From an uncultured Winogradskyella sp. (lineage in GTDB: Bacteria > Bacteroidota > Bacteroidia > Flavobacteriales > Flavobacteriaceae), in NCBI RefSeq assembly GCF_947501905.1, contig NZ_CANMXL010000007.1:1-64000 (forward strand): DNA of 64,000 nt, in the 5' to 3' direction. A model generated the notes under the pieces. That model was not told the origin of the DNA and did not search any database. It saw only the letters and a program-made list of their open reading frames with translations. How positions within the stretch are numbered: the stretch's first letter is position 1; each line of letters starts with the position of its first letter. Position numbers and translations under genes: made by a program. Shown here piece after piece: positions 1 to 7,929 of the stretch.

Positions 1-1
1 A

Positions 2-76
2 TTTACATTACCTATCCCTATTGTAGAGATTAATGCAAATCCTGGAATTGGAGCTCAGCAAAACCCTGGCTATTAA
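2..76 (+). CDS. C-terminal end of a SusD/RagB-family outer-membrane glycan-binding lipoprotein (partial)
   Basis: Only the last 24 codons are in the window, in frame 2, ending at a TAA. They read ...LPIPIVEINANPGIGAQQNPGY. SusD/RagB proteins characteristically end in a stretch of the form P-I-P-x-x-E-I-x-x-N-P-x-x-x-Q-N-P-G-Y, and that is what is seen. SusD proteins are surface lipoproteins that pair with a SusC TonB-dependent transporter to import oligosaccharides. The rest of the locus must lie to the left. A hairpin at 101-134 closes the transcript. The family call rests on the tail motif only. Confidence 0.72.
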   Translation, partial: FTLPIPIVEINANPGIGAQQNPGY

Positions 77-100
77 TTTTAATTAAAAAGTAAAAAAATC

Positions 101-134
101 AAAGCGGAATTTCGAGGATAAGATTTTCCGCTTT
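101..134 (+). terminator. Rho-independent terminator after the SusD gene
   Basis: A perfect 9-bp stem (aaagcggaa at 101-109, ttccgcttt at 126-134) is followed by an AT-rich run. It lies 25 bp after the stop codon at 76. Confidence 0.7.
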
Positions 135-338
135 ATTTATTATAAACTTTTAACAACAAGTACCAGCTATTTCAGCTTGTAGAAGTTAGTCAATACTATT
201 TTTTAACATAAGAAGCTGTTAAATTTTTAGATAGAAAAATTAAACTAAAGCATTTTTTTTCTAAATTTAAGTTCTATTAAATAATTGCCTATTGAATTAA
301 AGCTACCTTTCGTTTAACCAAAAACCCCCATTATTATT

Positions 339-536
339 ATGGCGAGAGCAATGTTCGAGTACACGAAAACAGTACTCAGTAAGGTAAGTTTTGATGCCAC
401 ACTTTTCTGTAAAGAAGTTGAAAAAGCAGTAAAACGCCTATTACCATACGAATTAGAGGAATTGCGAATATTTATTCAAAGTTTAATACATCAAAACCCA
501 GAACTAAACCAATGTTTGGTTTATCTTAAAGCATAA
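339..536 (+). CDS. Small hypothetical protein, 65 residues, convergent with oxyR
   Basis: This 65-residue protein has no signal peptide or membrane segment. It is mixed-charge and probably helical (TVLSKVSFDATLFCKEVEKA then LLPYELEELRIFIQSLIHQN), with two cysteines at residues 23 and 59. I think it is real because it is bracketed by a sensible upstream gap and by a strong hairpin right after its stop. It also has no overlapping competitor, and the helical heptad-like pattern is protein-like. The start could be Met1 (339) or Met5 (351). It is convergent with oxyR and shares its terminator. I do not recognise a family, and the function is unknown. It could be a small regulatory or adaptor protein, but nothing in the sequence proves that. 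Confidence 0.6.
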   Translation: MARAMFEYTKTVLSKVSFDATLFCKEVEKAVKRLLPYELEELRIFIQSLIHQNPELNQCLVYLKA

Positions 537-537
537 T

Positions 538-563
538 AATGAGCGACTTGTAAGTCGCTCATT
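538..563. terminator. Bidirectional terminator between the small protein and oxyR
   Basis: A perfect 12-bp inverted repeat (aatgagcgactt at 538-549, aagtcgctcatt at 552-563) runs into T-rich sequence. It sits between two convergent genes and directly abuts the oxyR stop. Confidence 0.8.
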
Positions 564-1502
564 TTATTTAGATAAAGGACTTATAATTTCGACATCTTGA
601 AACGCAATAGCACCTCTTATAATACCGGAAATAACATTATGCATTGCATCTATAATCTGCATCTTAAGTTCACTTTTATGATAGATAATACTAACTTCCC
701 TTGCTGGAGAAGGCTTTGTAAAATGTCTTAGGTTTGGACTTAGTTTTTCTCTAAAATCTAATGTATGTAGATAGGGAAGTAGTGTCATTCCTAACCCTTC
801 ATTTGATAATTTTATGAGTGTCTCGATGCTACCACTTTCAAGCTGGAAACTATCTTCAGCTTGATCCTTAAATGTTTTGCAAAGGTTAATAACACCATCT
901 CTAAAGCAATGACCGTCTTCTAATAAGAGCATATCTTCGATTTCTAAATCAGATACTTCAATTACTTTTTTGTCTTTTAATCTATGATTATTTGGGACAT
1001 AAGCAACAAATGGTTCATAGTAAAGTACACGTTCTTTTATGGTTTCATTTTCTAGGGGTGTAGCAGCAATAGCAGCATCTAAGTGTCCTTCATTAATCCT
1101 TGTTAATATTTCTTCAGTAGTCAACTCTTCGATTTTGAGCTTTACTTTCGGGTATTTTTTAATAAAATTCTTTAGGAACATAGGTAATAGAGTTGGCATT
1201 ACTGTTGGTATAATACCTAGCCTAAACTCACCGCCTATGAATCCTTTTTGCTGATCTACGATATCTTGAATACGTTCAGCTTCATTAACAATGTTACGCG
1301 CTTGAAACACTATTTTACGACCTACATCTGTAAGTTCTATTGGTTTTTTACCTCTGTCAAAGATGATAACATCTAGCTCATCTTCTAGTTTTTGTATTTG
1401 TGTGCTTAGAGTAGGTTGCGTAACAAAGCATTTTTCAGCTGCTTTGGTAAAGTTTTTATGTTCAGCTATAGCTAGCGTATATTTAAGTTGAGTAATTGTC
1501 AT
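564..1502 (-). CDS. oxyR: OxyR, hydrogen-peroxide-sensing LysR-family regulator
   Basis: This is a full-length LysR-type regulator of 312 residues. The N-terminal winged helix-turn-helix is at about 3-60 (MTITQLKYTLAIAEHKNFTK, then FVTQPTLSTQI), and a periplasmic-binding-like effector domain follows from about 90. Two cysteines fall at 199 (GHCFRD) and 208 (INLC), the same numbers as the redox-active pair of E. coli OxyR. They form a disulfide on oxidation by peroxide. This makes OxyR much more likely than a generic LysR protein. OxyR usually activates catalase, peroxiredoxin and Dps genes, none of which is adjacent here. The gene is monocistronic, convergent with the small gene at 339-536. 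I am confident of the name. The local regulon cannot be told from this window. Confidence 0.9.
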   Translation of the reverse strand: MTITQLKYTLAIAEHKNFTKAAEKCFVTQPTLSTQIQKLEDELDVIIFDRGKKPIELTDVGRKIVFQARNIVNEAERIQDIVDQQKGFIGGEFRLGIIPTVMPTLLPMFLKNFIKKYPKVKLKIEELTTEEILTRINEGHLDAAIAATPLENETIKERVLYYEPFVAYVPNNHRLKDKKVIEVSDLEIEDMLLLEDGHCFRDGVINLCKTFKDQAEDSFQLESGSIETLIKLSNEGLGMTLLPYLHTLDFREKLSPNLRHFTKPSPAREVSIIYHKSELKMQIIDAMHNVISGIIRGAIAFQDVEIISPLSK

Positions 1503-1575
1503 TAGTATTTGTTTAGACTATAAAAATAACAAAAACTATATATTTTAACTATGATTATCAGTTTAAATTATCCAT

Positions 1576-1605
1576 AAAAAAAGCTGCAAATTATTGCAGC
1601 TTTTT
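1576..1605 (-). terminator. Terminator of the DUF2141 gene
   Basis: The hairpin aaaaagctgcaa / ttgcagcttttt around 1578-1605 has A/T tracts on both sides. It lies 26 bp beyond the stop of the minus-strand gene 1631-2044. Confidence 0.75.
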
Positions 1606-1630
1606 AATGATGATTGATGAGTTATATTTT

Positions 1631-2044
1631 TTAGAATCTGATATTGAGTTCTAAATTTTTATCAGCGACAGTAAACTTTGCATCGGCAAATTGTGGAGGT
1701 CCAAAATTCATGACATTGTTAGATGCGCCGTAAGCTTCTAGTGGCATTCCGTTTTCTCTAAAGTCCATTTTACCATTATTATTAGCATCATGACTTCCTA
1801 ATACTGCGTATTCTCCGGGTGTTACGTTTTCAAAAGTGATAGTTACTTTATTGTTTTCAATTTTTGAAGTTTTTCCTTGTACAGGTGCAGCTTTCATAAA
1901 AGTGTTTTGTGTATGTAAAGCCATAGAGACTACACCATCGTTATTGGCAACATTGTCTACTGTTACTGTAATAGTTATACCATCTTGGGCAAAGGTTAAT
2001 AATGAAGAAAATACTAATGCGATTGTTAAGATTGAATTTTTCAT
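1631..2044 (-). CDS. Secreted DUF2141-domain protein
   Basis: The protein has 137 residues with a clear signal peptide (about 1-20, ending SSLLTFAQ before DG), so it is exported to the periplasm or surface. The mature part is a small beta-sandwich typical of DUF2141: TVTVDNV at 27-33, FENVTPGEYAVLGSHDANNN spanning about 71-90, and GKMDFRENGMP after it. The HD-x-N-N-N-G-K-x-D stretch (85-94) is the family hallmark and resembles a calcium-type acidic loop. The molecular function of DUF2141 is unknown. The gene stands alone, with its own terminator at 1576-1605 and a 150-bp gap upstream. The family assignment is good; the role is open. Confidence 0.8.
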   Translation of the reverse strand: MKNSILTIALVFSSLLTFAQDGITITVTVDNVANNDGVVSMALHTQNTFMKAAPVQGKTSKIENNKVTITFENVTPGEYAVLGSHDANNNGKMDFRENGMPLEAYGASNNVMNFGPPQFADAKFTVADKNLELNIRF

Positions 2045-2146
2045 GATGATTTTGTTTTATGTGTTATTAATGATTCAAATATCCAATAAAACTCAAGCTA
2101 TAAATAATCTAACTTACCGAATTGTAGTTTTAATATGATGAAATGT

Positions 2147-2180
2147 AAAAAGCATCAATTTCTATAAAATTAATGCTTTT
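2147..2180 (-). terminator. Terminator of the SDR gene
   Basis: The hairpin aaaagcat (2147-2154) / atgctttt (2173-2180) has additional imperfect pairing inside. It lies just downstream of the minus-strand SDR stop at 2201. Confidence 0.6.
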
Positions 2181-2200
2181 AAATCCTAAATATGTGGCTT

Positions 2201-2947
2201 TTAATTACGCCCAGCCATTACACCTCCATCTGTATCCCAGATAGCTCCCGTTACCCATGATGCTTTATCAGATAATAGGAATGTGATACTTTCTGCTACG
2301 TCTTGTGCAGTTCCGTTTCTTCCAATAGGATGAAAGTTATTAAAACCTTCTAGTGCTTTTTCTGCTTCGTCTTTACCACCAAAAACACTATGGTAAACTG
2401 GAGTGCTCACCACAGCTGGTGATACAGCATTAACTCTAATATTATGCTCAGATAGCTCCATGGCTAAATGCTGTGTAAAAGAATGTAATCCTGCTTTTTG
2501 CATAGAATATGCAGACGATGGCGTTGCTTTAACTGCTTGTTTAGCCCACATAGAGCCCACATTAACAATTGCACCACCATTTGTTTCTTTCATTTTTTTA
2601 GCACTTGATTGTGTTGCAAAAAAGAAACCTCTGTTTAGATCTAGATAAGAATCATAATCTTTTTTTGTATGGTCAAGAAATGATTTAGGCCCAAAAATAC
2701 CAGAAGCATTTACTAAATAATCTAGGTTGTTTAAGCTTTCAATTTTTTGTGACAATGTTTCTACATCATCGGCATTTGTTATATCTATTTTATGTTTCAC
2801 TAAATTTGATTCATCTTTAATCTTGTCAGGATTTCTTCCTACAATGTGTACAGTTGCACCGTTTTTTAATAATTGTTTTGCAGTAGCATAGCCTATACCA
2901 CTTGTACCTCCAATTATAAGAGCTGTTTTGTTTTCAAATTGTTTCAT
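2201..2947 (-). CDS. Short-chain dehydrogenase/reductase (SDR) under TetR control
   Basis: This is a classical SDR of 248 residues, probably cytosolic and NAD(P)H-dependent. The cofactor motif GGTSGIG is at 13-19, the structural NAS motif at about 80-82, the catalytic Ser at about 132 (NVGSMW), and the catalytic Tyr147 and Lys151 in YSMQK. The C-terminus [16 protein letters not shown] is typical of family members that keep the oxyanion and cofactor loops. The substrate cannot be read from sequence. It lies 60 bp downstream of the tetR gene on the same strand, and a perfect palindromic operator sits 26 bp in front of its start. This arrangement is typical of an inducible detoxification or aldehyde/ketone-reducing pair, but that role is inference. 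Confidence 0.88.
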   Translation of the reverse strand: MKQFENKTALIIGGTSGIGYATAKQLLKNGATVHIVGRNPDKIKDESNLVKHKIDITNADDVETLSQKIESLNNLDYLVNASGIFGPKSFLDHTKKDYDSYLDLNRGFFFATQSSAKKMKETNGGAIVNVGSMWAKQAVKATPSSAYSMQKAGLHSFTQHLAMELSEHNIRVNAVSPAVVSTPVYHSVFGGKDEAEKALEGFNNFHPIGRNGTAQDVAESITFLLSDKASWVTGAIWDTDGGVMAGRN

Positions 2948-2972
2948 ATATTTTTATTTTAAATTAGTAAAT

Positions 2973-2990
2973 AGACAGACAAGTCTGTCT
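2973..2990. promoter_or_regulatory. TetR-family operator in front of the SDR gene
   Basis: This is a perfect inverted repeat (agacagac, aa, gtctgtct). It shares the 14-base core agacaagtctgtct with the site at 3597-3614. Its position 26-43 bp upstream of the SDR start, plus the second copy in front of tetR, argues that both genes are repressed by the TetR protein encoded at 3008-3568. Confidence 0.75.
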
Positions 2991-3007
2991 TTATTTTGAT
3001 AAATTTT

Positions 3008-3568
3008 TTATAGTATTTGTTCGCAAATAGATTTTGCGGATTGTATTGGCCAAGAATTATCTTGTAAGTGACTTTCTGAAATAGCACCTTCATATAAAAT
3101 AAATATTTGTTTGGCTATTTTAAGACTTTCATCTTTTGTATAAGCTTTTAAATTATCTTGAACTAGATGACTAATAAATTCTATTAATGCCTCTTTTTGA
3201 GCTACTATTTCGTTTTTAATTGCAGCATTAGATTTTGGAATTTCTGATACTGTATTAATACACCAACAACCATTAAAATCTTTAGAGTTATAAAATGATT
3301 GTAGAAAATCAAAAAGTCCTAATAACTTTTGTTTACCAATTGTTTTAGTGTTTATGAAAGTTTTTAAATCTTCTGTAAAACCTTGATTTTTGTACTTTAA
3401 GTAAGCAATACAGATATCTTCCTTAGACTTAAAATGATTGTAAAGTGTTGCCTTTGCAATATTTGCTTCTTTAATTATTTCATTTATTCCGGTACGATTA
3501 TAACCGTTTTTATAAAATAAATCTGAAGCAGTTTCTATAATATGTTGTCTGACTAAGGAACGTTTCAT
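3008..3568 (-). CDS. TetR/AcrR-family transcriptional repressor
   Basis: The protein has an N-terminal TetR helix-turn-helix (TASDLFYKNGYNRTGINEII, then ANIAKATLYNHFKSKEDI) and an all-helical ligand domain. I place the start at the ATG ending at 3568, giving 186 residues (MKRSLVRQH...). An in-frame upstream ATG at 3604 would lie inside the operator and add an odd hydrophobic extension, so I rejected it. A TAnnTTTG -7 element (3573-3580, minus strand) with a TTG box at 3602-3604 fits the shorter start. The operator at 3597-3614 overlaps that -33 box, which suggests autorepression. The downstream SDR carries the same operator. The ligand domain has several cysteines (CWC), but no known inducer can be named. 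Confidence 0.88.
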   Translation of the reverse strand: MKRSLVRQHIIETASDLFYKNGYNRTGINEIIKEANIAKATLYNHFKSKEDICIAYLKYKNQGFTEDLKTFINTKTIGKQKLLGLFDFLQSFYNSKDFNGCWCINTVSEIPKSNAAIKNEIVAQKEALIEFISHLVQDNLKAYTKDESLKIAKQIFILYEGAISESHLQDNSWPIQSAKSICEQIL

Positions 3569-3572
3569 TATA

Positions 3573-3604
3573 CAAATATAAACAAATTTTATAAAAATAG
3601 ACAA
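3573..3604 (-). promoter_or_regulatory. Predicted promoter of tetR
   Basis: On the minus strand a TATATTTG element (3573-3580) matches the Bacteroidota -7 consensus TAnnTTTG. A TTG at 3602-3604 lies 21 bp upstream, at -33 spacing. The TTG is inside the TetR palindrome, so a bound repressor would block it. Confidence 0.6.
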
Positions 3605-3614
3605 GTCTGTCTAT
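3597..3614. promoter_or_regulatory. TetR-family operator in front of tetR
   Basis: The sequence atagac-aagtct-gtctat is an inverted repeat sharing a 14-base core with the site at 2973-2990. It overlaps the predicted -33 box of tetR and ends 2 bp before the stop of the DUF58 gene. Confidence 0.75.
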
Positions 3615-3616
3615 TT

Positions 3617-4948
3617 TTATAATAAACCTCTTGCTTTAATCTCTAAATATTTGTTGATTGTGTTTACGGTAAGATGCTCTGGAGCCGTTAAGATAGTTTG
3701 TATGCCATATTTATGAAGCTCATTGACAATAAGTTTTTTCTCATAGATAAATTTTTCGGCAATTGTTTTTTGAAAAATTTGATATGTAGTTTCGGCCTTA
3801 TCTTTTGTTAGCTGATGTAACTCGGTATTTTCAAAAAAGATAACCACTAACAAATGATTTTTGGCAATAGCTTGCAAATATGGCAATTGACGATGCAAAG
3901 CATCTAAAGTTTCAAAATTAGTATATAGTAATAATAAGCTTCTTTGTGTTACACTGCGTTTAACATCGACATAAAGTCTAGCGAAATCTGACTCAGAGTA
4001 ATCAGTATCTATATTATAGAGTGTCTCTAAAATATTATTCATTTGCGAAGGTCGCCGCTCTGCAATAACTCTATTTTCGACCTTACGAGAAAAGGTAAAC
4101 ATTCCGGCTTTGTCTTGTTTTTTTAATGCAACATTACTAATTACCAGTGTAGCATTAATAGCATAGTCTAAGAGGCTTAAACCTTTAAAAGGCATTTTCA
4201 TGGCTCGCCCTTTATCAATGACGCTATAAATTGGTTGAGAGCGTTCGTCTTGAAACTGATTTACCATTAATTGATTACGCTTGGCAGTGGCTTTCCAGTT
4301 AATGTTTCTGATATCATCACCCATTACATAGTCTTTGATTTGCTCAAATTCCATAGTATGGCCAATACGTCTTATTTTTTTTAGACCATATTCAAATAGC
4401 TTATTAGAAAAAGCCAAAAGCATAAACTTACGTAACTGCAAAAAAGATGGATAATTTGGTACCATGGCATCTTTACCAAATTGAAATCTTCGTGTTACTA
4501 ATTTTATAGGTGTATTTACATAAATGTTAAGGTTACCAAAATAGTATTCACCACGTTCTAAAGGTCTAAGCGTATATGTAATCTTCTTTTTTTCTTGGGA
4601 TTTTAAATAGGTTTCAATTTCAAAATCACGTTTTTGGTATTGAAACGGTAATTCGTCTATGAGTAAGAGTTCAGTTTTGTAGTTGTAACTATTGTTTAAT
4701 GTAATTTCTATTGGATTATCATCACCATTGCTAAGTTTCTCGGGTAAAACTCGAATAGCATTAATTCCTTTTTGTTTATATAATAAAATCAAGTCTATAA
4801 CGACTAAAGCCAATGCAACATAGAATAGCATTTTTACAATAGCTAATAATCCAGGGAATAGATAGGCCAAAATATAAAGACCAACTAATATGCCAACTAT
4901 TGTAAAAAAGCGGGAAGTTAAATAGGTATGTTTAAATAAACGTTTCAC
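3617..4948 (-). CDS. DUF58 domain protein, membrane-anchored partner of MoxR
   Basis: The protein has 443 residues. Two N-terminal hydrophobic segments (about 14-32 and 35-55) anchor it in the inner membrane. A beta-rich middle and the DUF58 core follow, with YVMGDDIRNINWKATAKR at 207-224. Next comes a von Willebrand A-like fold with IDKGRAM at 244-250, where a metal-binding DxSxS would stand in canonical vWA domains. Only the first Asp of that motif is kept, as is usual for DUF58. The start codon is GTG and overlaps the MoxR stop by one base (TAGTG), so translation is coupled. MoxR ATPases and DUF58 proteins are found together across bacteria and are thought to assemble or remodel envelope complexes; the target here is unknown. 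It is the last gene of the six-gene operon that begins at 9822. Confidence 0.88.
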   Translation of the reverse strand: MKRLFKHTYLTSRFFTIVGILVGLYILAYLFPGLLAIVKMLFYVALALVVIDLILLYKQKGINAIRVLPEKLSNGDDNPIEITLNNSYNYKTELLLIDELPFQYQKRDFEIETYLKSQEKKKITYTLRPLERGEYYFGNLNIYVNTPIKLVTRRFQFGKDAMVPNYPSFLQLRKFMLLAFSNKLFEYGLKKIRRIGHTMEFEQIKDYVMGDDIRNINWKATAKRNQLMVNQFQDERSQPIYSVIDKGRAMKMPFKGLSLLDYAINATLVISNVALKKQDKAGMFTFSRKVENRVIAERRPSQMNNILETLYNIDTDYSESDFARLYVDVKRSVTQRSLLLLYTNFETLDALHRQLPYLQAIAKNHLLVVIFFENTELHQLTKDKAETTYQIFQKTIAEKFIYEKKLIVNELHKYGIQTILTAPEHLTVNTINKYLEIKARGLL

Positions 4949-6009
4949 TATCTAGGAATCTCAATTGTTTCAAGTATTTGATCTACAACTTTATCTACTG
5001 TGAAGGCTTCCATTTCTCTTTCTGGAGTTAATACTAGTCTGTGTTGTAAAACAGCTTTTGTACAGCGCTTAATATCATCTGGTGTTACAAAATCACGACC
5101 ATTGATTGCTGCATTAGCTTTTGATGCATTTAATATAGCCAAGGATGCTCTAGGAGAAGCTCCAAGATATAAGTTGGCATTAGTTCTGGTATTATGAACA
5201 ATAGAAGCAATGTAGTTTAGTAAATTATCTTCTACTATAACTTGTTTAATAAGCTGTTGGTATTTTATAATGTTATCTGAAGAAAGTACAGGGGCAATAC
5301 TATCAAAATCCATTTTGTCTTGACGGCTATGATTATCCATTAAAATCTGTACCTCGTTTTCTAAAGTAGGGTAGTCTACATTAATCTTAAATAAGAAACG
5401 GTCTAATTGCGCTTCAGGTAAACGATATGTGCCTTCTTGTTCTATTGGGTTTTGTGTAGCAAATACTAAGAAAGGTGCTGACATTTTGTATTCAGTACCA
5501 TCCATTGTTATTTGTCTTTCAGCCATTACTTCAAAAAGTGCAGCTTGTGTTTTTGCTGGAGCTCTATTAATCTCATCGATAAGAACTATGTTAGAGAAAA
5601 TAGGACCTTTTTTGTATTCGAAATCATTGGTTTTGACGTTGAAAATTGAGGTCCCCAAAATATCACTTGGCATTAAATCTGGTGTAAATTGTATACGACT
5701 AAAATCTACAGCCATGGTTTTTGCTAACAATTTTGCAGTAACTGTTTTAGCAACACCAGGAACACCTTCTATTAATGCGTGACCATTAGTAAGTATAGAA
5801 ATAATGAGTAGCTCAATCATTTCGTTTTGACCTACTATAATTTTTGCTATTTCGTTTTTAATTTGCTCAACACTATCTTGAAGCGGTTTTAGGTCAATAC
5901 GATTTTCAAAAGTTTGCGCTTCTTGCTGTTGCTCATTATTTTGAGCTATTGTTTCTTCTTGCTGCGATTTTGTGTTCTCAGCTTCTGGTGATGTATTTTG
6001 TTCTTCCAT
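4948..6009 (-). CDS. MoxR-family AAA+ ATPase
   Basis: This is a cytosolic AAA+ ATPase of 353 residues. The first ~40 residues are a Gln/Glu-rich, low-complexity tail not needed for the fold. Walker A GVPGVAKT is at 82-89, Walker B VLIDEINR at 142-149, sensor-1 Asn187 in FATQNP, and the arginine finger R204 in EAQLDRF. MoxR ATPases act as chaperone-like motors on vWA or DUF58 partners. The gene overlaps DUF4350 and DUF58 by one base each (TAATG and TAGTG), so all three are almost certainly translationally coupled. It is one of two MoxR paralogs in this window; the other (52604-53557) sits behind surA and lacks this N-terminal tail and these neighbours. Confidence 0.93.
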   Translation of the reverse strand: MEEQNTSPEAENTKSQQEETIAQNNEQQQEAQTFENRIDLKPLQDSVEQIKNEIAKIIVGQNEMIELLIISILTNGHALIEGVPGVAKTVTAKLLAKTMAVDFSRIQFTPDLMPSDILGTSIFNVKTNDFEYKKGPIFSNIVLIDEINRAPAKTQAALFEVMAERQITMDGTEYKMSAPFLVFATQNPIEQEGTYRLPEAQLDRFLFKINVDYPTLENEVQILMDNHSRQDKMDFDSIAPVLSSDNIIKYQQLIKQVIVEDNLLNYIASIVHNTRTNANLYLGASPRASLAILNASKANAAINGRDFVTPDDIKRCTKAVLQHRLVLTPEREMEAFTVDKVVDQILETIEIPR

Positions 6010-7208
6010 TAGAAATTATTTTTCGTAAATGTTTCAATTTTTTTATTCAATTCTACAAGTTCTGTTTCAGTATGAAAAGTTTTAGATTTTAGATATAATA
6101 AATAATCAACAATGGCTTTAGAATCTTCTTTTGTGTTTGTTGATTTTAGCGAGAGTTTTTCAATAAAGTTAGCGTTGAGATTATTGGTGTCTAAAAAATA
6201 TTTTGTTCTTACAAATTCTAAGAAGTACTGAATCTTTTTTGAAATTATATTTGAGAAGTCTCCATGTTGGTAGTAGAGTTCTCCTATAGTTTGGGTAAAC
6301 TCTACTGTAGTATTTTCTAATTTATCTACAACTGGTATAATTCTTTGTGTACGCTTTCCTTTAAAAATCACAAATAAAATTAGGCTAAACATACTAATAT
6401 AAAATGCCCATTTTAGCGCTGGACTTTTTAAAATATATCGTAAAGGACTAGTGATTATTTTCCGACCACTTTTATAATAGTTGTCCCATATGATTTGTTG
6501 TTTTGGTAAGTAAGACAATACAGTAGCAGTATAGTCTTCTTTACCATTCAAAATATGGTAATTAGTAAATGCATATGGATTAGTATGTATATAAAAAGCG
6601 CCACCGTTTTCACCAAATTTAGTCTTTATATAATTTGGATGAGATTCGTCTTCGTCTTCAATAGACATAGTGCCTAAAATTGTAGTGTTTAGTGTATCTA
6701 CTGAAGTGATGTAAGCGTTTTCGATAACATCTTTAAAGAGACGATTACTTTCCTTTTGACTTGGACTCGTAAATTCATTATTTGCTGGTTCTTTTAATAA
6801 ACCAGAATAATCCATCTTTATATTTAAATTTAGCGTATCAGCCAAATTACCATATAGCGTCTTACTACTTAAAAAAACGGCATTCCCATCATCTACAAAA
6901 TCCATCAAGGCATTTGCATCTTGTTCAGTAAGTCCAACATATCCATTGATTATAAAAAGAGACTGCTTTTTATCTGACACCTCTTTATTATTAAGGTATA
7001 AGAAAATAGATTCGGTATTTTCTAAAACATCACCATCGCTAAAGGTTTTGAGTTCATTAAACAACACATAACAACCTAAAGGAATTTTGTCTGCAGCAGA
7101 GTAGGAGTCACTCCAGTTTAGGGGTTTTGGTTTTGTGACTTCAGCAATCATCATTAATAAGATAACCGCTGCAATAACATACAATGCAATTTTTGAGCGC
7201 TTATCCAT
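6009..7208 (-). CDS. DUF4350-domain membrane protein
   Basis: The protein has 399 residues with a transmembrane segment at about 6-22, a large extracytoplasmic domain and a second transmembrane segment at about 264-283. A cytoplasmic helical tail of about 110 residues follows. The opening after the first helix (LNWSDSYSAADKIPLGCYVL) is the DUF4350 signature, and the middle (SLFIINGYVGLTEQDANALM, then FVDDGNAVFLS) resembles the GATase/ThuA-like fold of this family. The function is unknown. Its presence between DUF4129 and MoxR is a recurrent arrangement in Bacteroidota. It overlaps DUF4129 by 8 bp and MoxR by 1 bp, supporting one polycistronic message. Confidence 0.85.
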   Translation of the reverse strand: MDKRSKIALYVIAAVILLMMIAEVTKPKPLNWSDSYSAADKIPLGCYVLFNELKTFSDGDVLENTESIFLYLNNKEVSDKKQSLFIINGYVGLTEQDANALMDFVDDGNAVFLSSKTLYGNLADTLNLNIKMDYSGLLKEPANNEFTSPSQKESNRLFKDVIENAYITSVDTLNTTILGTMSIEDEDESHPNYIKTKFGENGGAFYIHTNPYAFTNYHILNGKEDYTATVLSYLPKQQIIWDNYYKSGRKIITSPLRYILKSPALKWAFYISMFSLILFVIFKGKRTQRIIPVVDKLENTTVEFTQTIGELYYQHGDFSNIISKKIQYFLEFVRTKYFLDTNNLNANFIEKLSLKSTNTKEDSKAIVDYLLYLKSKTFHTETELVELNKKIETFTKNNF

Positions 7209-7929
7209 TAGACTTAAGTTTTATAAGCTGATTAAAGTCGTTTTTGTTTTGATTAAAATCAGTTTCGTCAATAGGAAACTCACCATACCAAACATAATCG
7301 TATATGTAAGAAGCTCTTTTAAATAGAGACTTAACCTGATTATCTTTTATTTCGCGCAGATAATCATTATTAGTTTTGTCAAAATGCCATTCTATAACAC
7401 CTTTAACACTTAATGCTTTTAAAGATTTAAGGTACATATAACGTGTTGCAAGTCTAAAATTATTTTCTTTTAAGGCATTACTAATAAGAGTATCAAAATC
7501 TATGGTTTCAATATTTTCTTCGATATAGTTAAAGCCGTCAATAGTTTTGTTTTCAGTTTTAAAAACAGAACTAACGGGATTTTCTAACAAAAACTTAATC
7601 AATAGGTAAAGTACTCCACAGCCTAAAAGGCCATAGATGATGTATTCTAATGTTTTATAGTTTATATAGCTAATATCTATACCAAATAAATCGCGAAGCC
7701 ATCCAAAAAACTTTCGCAATACTTGTTGAACTAGGTTAACGCCACCTGTATCGTTTATAGAATAATTAAAGTCGTTACCTGAGTAACGTTCAGAAAGCCC
7801 TTCTTTAAAATGATTAACATCAATATTTGAAGAGTCTCGAGCGACTTCTTTTACGGATTCTTGTGCGCTCAAAACTATTGAAGAAACCAAACCTAAAGCG
7901 GTAATGTATTTAGTTTTTAGACTATTCAT
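7201..7929 (-). CDS. DUF4129-domain membrane protein
   Basis: The protein has 242 residues. An N-terminal signal or anchor (about 8-22) is followed by a polar periplasmic stretch, an amphipathic segment (RKFFGWLRDLFG) and a transmembrane helix at about 96-115. The cytoplasmic C-terminal DUF4129 domain carries its typical motifs: FRLATRYMYLKSLKAL, GVIEWHFDKTNNDYL and YDYVWYGEF. DUF4129 domains are often fused to transglutaminase-like proteins or stand next to MoxR/DUF58 genes. Here it is the short stand-alone form. It overlaps both neighbours by 8 bp. A role as a scaffold between the membrane and the MoxR motor is inference only. Confidence 0.83.
   Translation of the reverse strand: MNSLKTKYITALGLVSSIVLSAQESVKEVARDSSNIDVNHFKEGLSERYSGNDFNYSINDTGGVNLVQQVLRKFFGWLRDLFGIDISYINYKTLEYIIYGLLGCGVLYLLIKFLLENPVSSVFKTENKTIDGFNYIEENIETIDFDTLISNALKENNFRLATRYMYLKSLKALSVKGVIEWHFDKTNNDYLREIKDNQVKSLFKRASYIYDYVWYGEFPIDETDFNQNKNDFNQLIKLKSNG

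Noticed and set aside
3569..3604. Upstream ATG (3604) as start of tetR
   Set aside because: It would put the operator and promoter inside the coding region and add 12 hydrophobic residues not found in TetR proteins.
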